Part shown: positions 62,690 through 64,000 of the stretch, piece after piece | Layout: every line of letters starts with the position of its first letter | How positions within the stretch are numbered: position 1 is the first letter of the stretch | From: an uncultured Phascolarctobacterium sp. | GTDB lineage: Bacteria > Bacillota > Negativicutes > Acidaminococcales > Acidaminococcaceae | Assembly: GCA_949299135.1 (NCBI GenBank) | Contig: CASFZG010000004.1 | Span: 1 to 64,000, forward strand | DNA length: 64,000 bases | Direction: 5' to 3' | Notes under the pieces: generated by a model | The model's database searches: none | Told to the model about the DNA's origin: nothing | The model's input: only the letters and a program-made list of their open reading frames with translations | Translations under genes and position numbers: made by a program

Positions 62690-63502
62690 TTATTTCGCGC
62701 CGGTATCCAGCGTCAAATGCGAATTTTTAACAATTTCTTCCGGGTTGATTTCCACGTCTTCTACGCCCGCCGCATTTTTTAAATACAACAGGTATTCAAT
62801 GTTGCCCTCCGGCCCTTTAACCGGCGAATAATCCAGCCCGGCGATTTTAAAGTCCAGCTCTTTGGCAACGGCAATTACGCTATTAATAACATTTAAATGC
62901 ACGGCAGGGTCGCGCACAACGCCTTTTTTGCCGACGTTTTCCTTGCCCGCTTCAAACTGCGGTTTAATCAGCGCAATTACAATGCCGTCGTCCGCCAAAA
63001 TTTTCTTCACGGCGGGCAGCACCTTATCCAATGAGATAAACGCTACGTCGATAGTCGCAACGTCCACTTTTTCCGGCAGGCTATCCGCTTCCAGATAACG
63101 CACGTTGGTGCGTTCCATGTTCACCACGCGCTCGTCGCTGCGCAGCTTCCATGCCAGCTGTCCGTAACCGACGTCGATAGCGTACACGCGCGCCGCACCG
63201 TTTTGCAATGCGCAGTCCGTAAATCCGCCGGTAGAAGCGCCGATATCGCTCACTACCTTGCCGGTTAAATCAAGCCCAAAGCAGGCCACAGCTTTTTCCA
63301 GCTTCAAGCCGCCGCGGCTTACATATTTTAAATCGCCGCCCAAAATGCGGATTACTGCGTCCGGCGCAACCTGCGTACCTGTTTTATCAATTTTCTGCTC
63401 GTTGACAAGCACCTGCCCCGCCATAATCGCCGCCTGCGCACGCGAACGGGATTCAAAAAAGCCTTTTTCAACAAGCAATGTATCTAATCGTTCTTTCTTC
63501 AC
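62690..63502 (-). CDS. tlyA: TlyA-family rRNA 2'-O-methyltransferase
   Basis: A 270-residue protein with an N-terminal S4 RNA-binding domain (RLDTLLVEKGFFESRSRAQ) and a FtsJ-like methyltransferase domain (SDIGASTGGFTDCALQNGA, the SAM site). TlyA methylates 16S and 23S rRNA ribose; some homologues are called haemolysins. It lies 1 bp after dxs. Confidence 0.93.
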   Translation of the reverse strand: MKKERLDTLLVEKGFFESRSRAQAAIMAGQVLVNEQKIDKTGTQVAPDAVIRILGGDLKYVSRGGLKLEKAVACFGLDLTGKVVSDIGASTGGFTDCALQNGAARVYAIDVGYGQLAWKLRSDERVVNMERTNVRYLEADSLPEKVDVATIDVAFISLDKVLPAVKKILADDGIVIALIKPQFEAGKENVGKKGVVRDPAVHLNVINSVIAVAKELDFKIAGLDYSPVKGPEGNIEYLLYLKNAAGVEDVEINPEEIVKNSHLTLDTGAK

Positions 63503-63503
63503 G

Positions 63504-64000
63504 TTATTCTCCGCCTTTTAAAAATTCGGCAATGCGTTTGACAATACTGTCGTGGTCTAAACCAATATCGCGCAGCAAAAGCTTTTTATCGCCGTGCGGA
63601 ATGTATTTATCAGGTATGCCAAGATTCAGCACTTTAACCTTGCCCACAAGCCCGTTGTCGTTCAGTTCTTCCAGTACGGCGCTGCCTGCACCGCCTTCAA
63701 TGGTACCTTCTTCCAGCGTTACAATATTTTTGCACTGCAATGCCGTTTTTACCAAAAGTTCGGTATCAAGCGGCTTAACAAAACGCATGTTAACCACGCC
63801 CGCGCTGATGCCCTGTTCTGCCAGCACTTCCGCAGCTTTAACGGCTTCGTCAACCATACTGCCAATCGCCCAAAGGCATACATCGCTGCCGGTTTTAATT
63901 TCTTCTGCCTTGCCGATTGGCAAAGTATGCAGCGGTTCGGTAATTTCAACGCCAAGCCCGCTTCCGCGCGGATAACGCAGGGCAATAGGCCCGTTAAAAT
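63504..64000 (-). CDS. dxs: 1-deoxy-D-xylulose-5-phosphate synthase, N-terminus beyond the window
   Basis: First enzyme of the non-mevalonate isoprenoid pathway. Only the last roughly 165 residues are inside the window: the end of the pyrimidine-binding domain (PIALRYPRG) and the transketolase C-terminal domain (VNMRFVKPLDTELL, VTLEEGTIEGGAGSAV). The frame remains open to base 64000. Identity is supported by the neighbouring tlyA-nadK-argR-recN order. Confidence 0.93.
   Translation of the reverse strand, partial: FNGPIALRYPRGSGLGVEITEPLHTLPIGKAEEIKTGSDVCLWAIGSMVDEAVKAAEVLAEQGISAGVVNMRFVKPLDTELLVKTALQCKNIVTLEEGTIEGGAGSAVLEELNDNGLVGKVKVLNLGIPDKYIPHGDKKLLLRDIGLDHDSIVKRIAEFLKGGE

Noticed and set aside
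1-64000. tRNA genes, rRNA genes, CRISPR arrays and insertion sequences
   Set aside because: None was recognised on either strand; the non-coding gaps contain no cloverleaf, regularly spaced repeats or transposase fragments.

Overview
The window reads as a chromosomal segment of a diderm Firmicute, most likely a member of the Negativicutes (Acidaminococcaceae or a relative would fit; this is inference from gene content, not a database result). Firmicute-type clusters are present (pyrK-pyrD-pyrF-pyrE, dxs-tlyA-nadK-argR-recN, ftsK with RNase J and RNase Y, recA-recX, an FMN-riboswitch rib operon). They sit beside features expected of a cell with an outer membrane and type IV pili (an ArnT-like lipid glycosyltransferase, an HpnK/ChbG-like deacetylase, a PilM-PilN fusion and PilO). 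No rRNA, tRNA or CRISPR array was seen.

Plus-strand half (1-29317): the end of carB and the rest of the pyrimidine operon; a short type IV pilus cluster; larB-larC for the nickel-pincer cofactor, followed by RNase HIII; a four-gene envelope glycolipid cassette; an operon for recycling S-adenosylmethionine by-products (HAD phosphatase, mtnP, mtnA, ahcY, class II aldolase, mtaD) running into an NfnAB/SudAB-type flavin-iron-sulfur oxidoreductase; an AT-rich repeat lipoprotein; PduL; two paralogous exported proteins; and lexA.

Minus-strand half (29498-64000): a long housekeeping series (RNase J, ftsK, rodZ, ygiQ, an orphan binding lipoprotein, rimO, cinA, a DEAD-box helicase, hflX, a PLP lyase, a hotdog thioesterase), then rny, recA-recX, hslO, the ribD-ribE-ribBA-ribH operon and dxs-tlyA-nadK-argR-recN-nudix. 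lexA and recA share a box of the form CAAACA-NN-TGTTT(G/T) placed on their promoters; a box with the same AAACA-NN-TGTTT core overlaps the RNase J promoter.

The most unusual feature is a small AT-rich integrative element of about 5.7 kb (about 53182-58992) inserted inside the FMN riboswitch of the rib operon. It carries a tyrosine recombinase, an SF2-like ATPase, an XRE repressor with a candidate operator, a membrane protein and an unknown protein. It is bounded by 68-bp direct repeats (65 of 68 identical) that are the 5' half of the aptamer. The left junction rebuilds a complete aptamer in front of ribD, using element-side sequence for the promoter and 5' half and host sequence for the 3' half. 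The right junction keeps a host-side rib promoter and 5' half joined to a decayed 3' half that now points at the integrase gene and is closed by a terminator. The element therefore appears to use a riboswitch as its attachment site and to restore its regulation on insertion.
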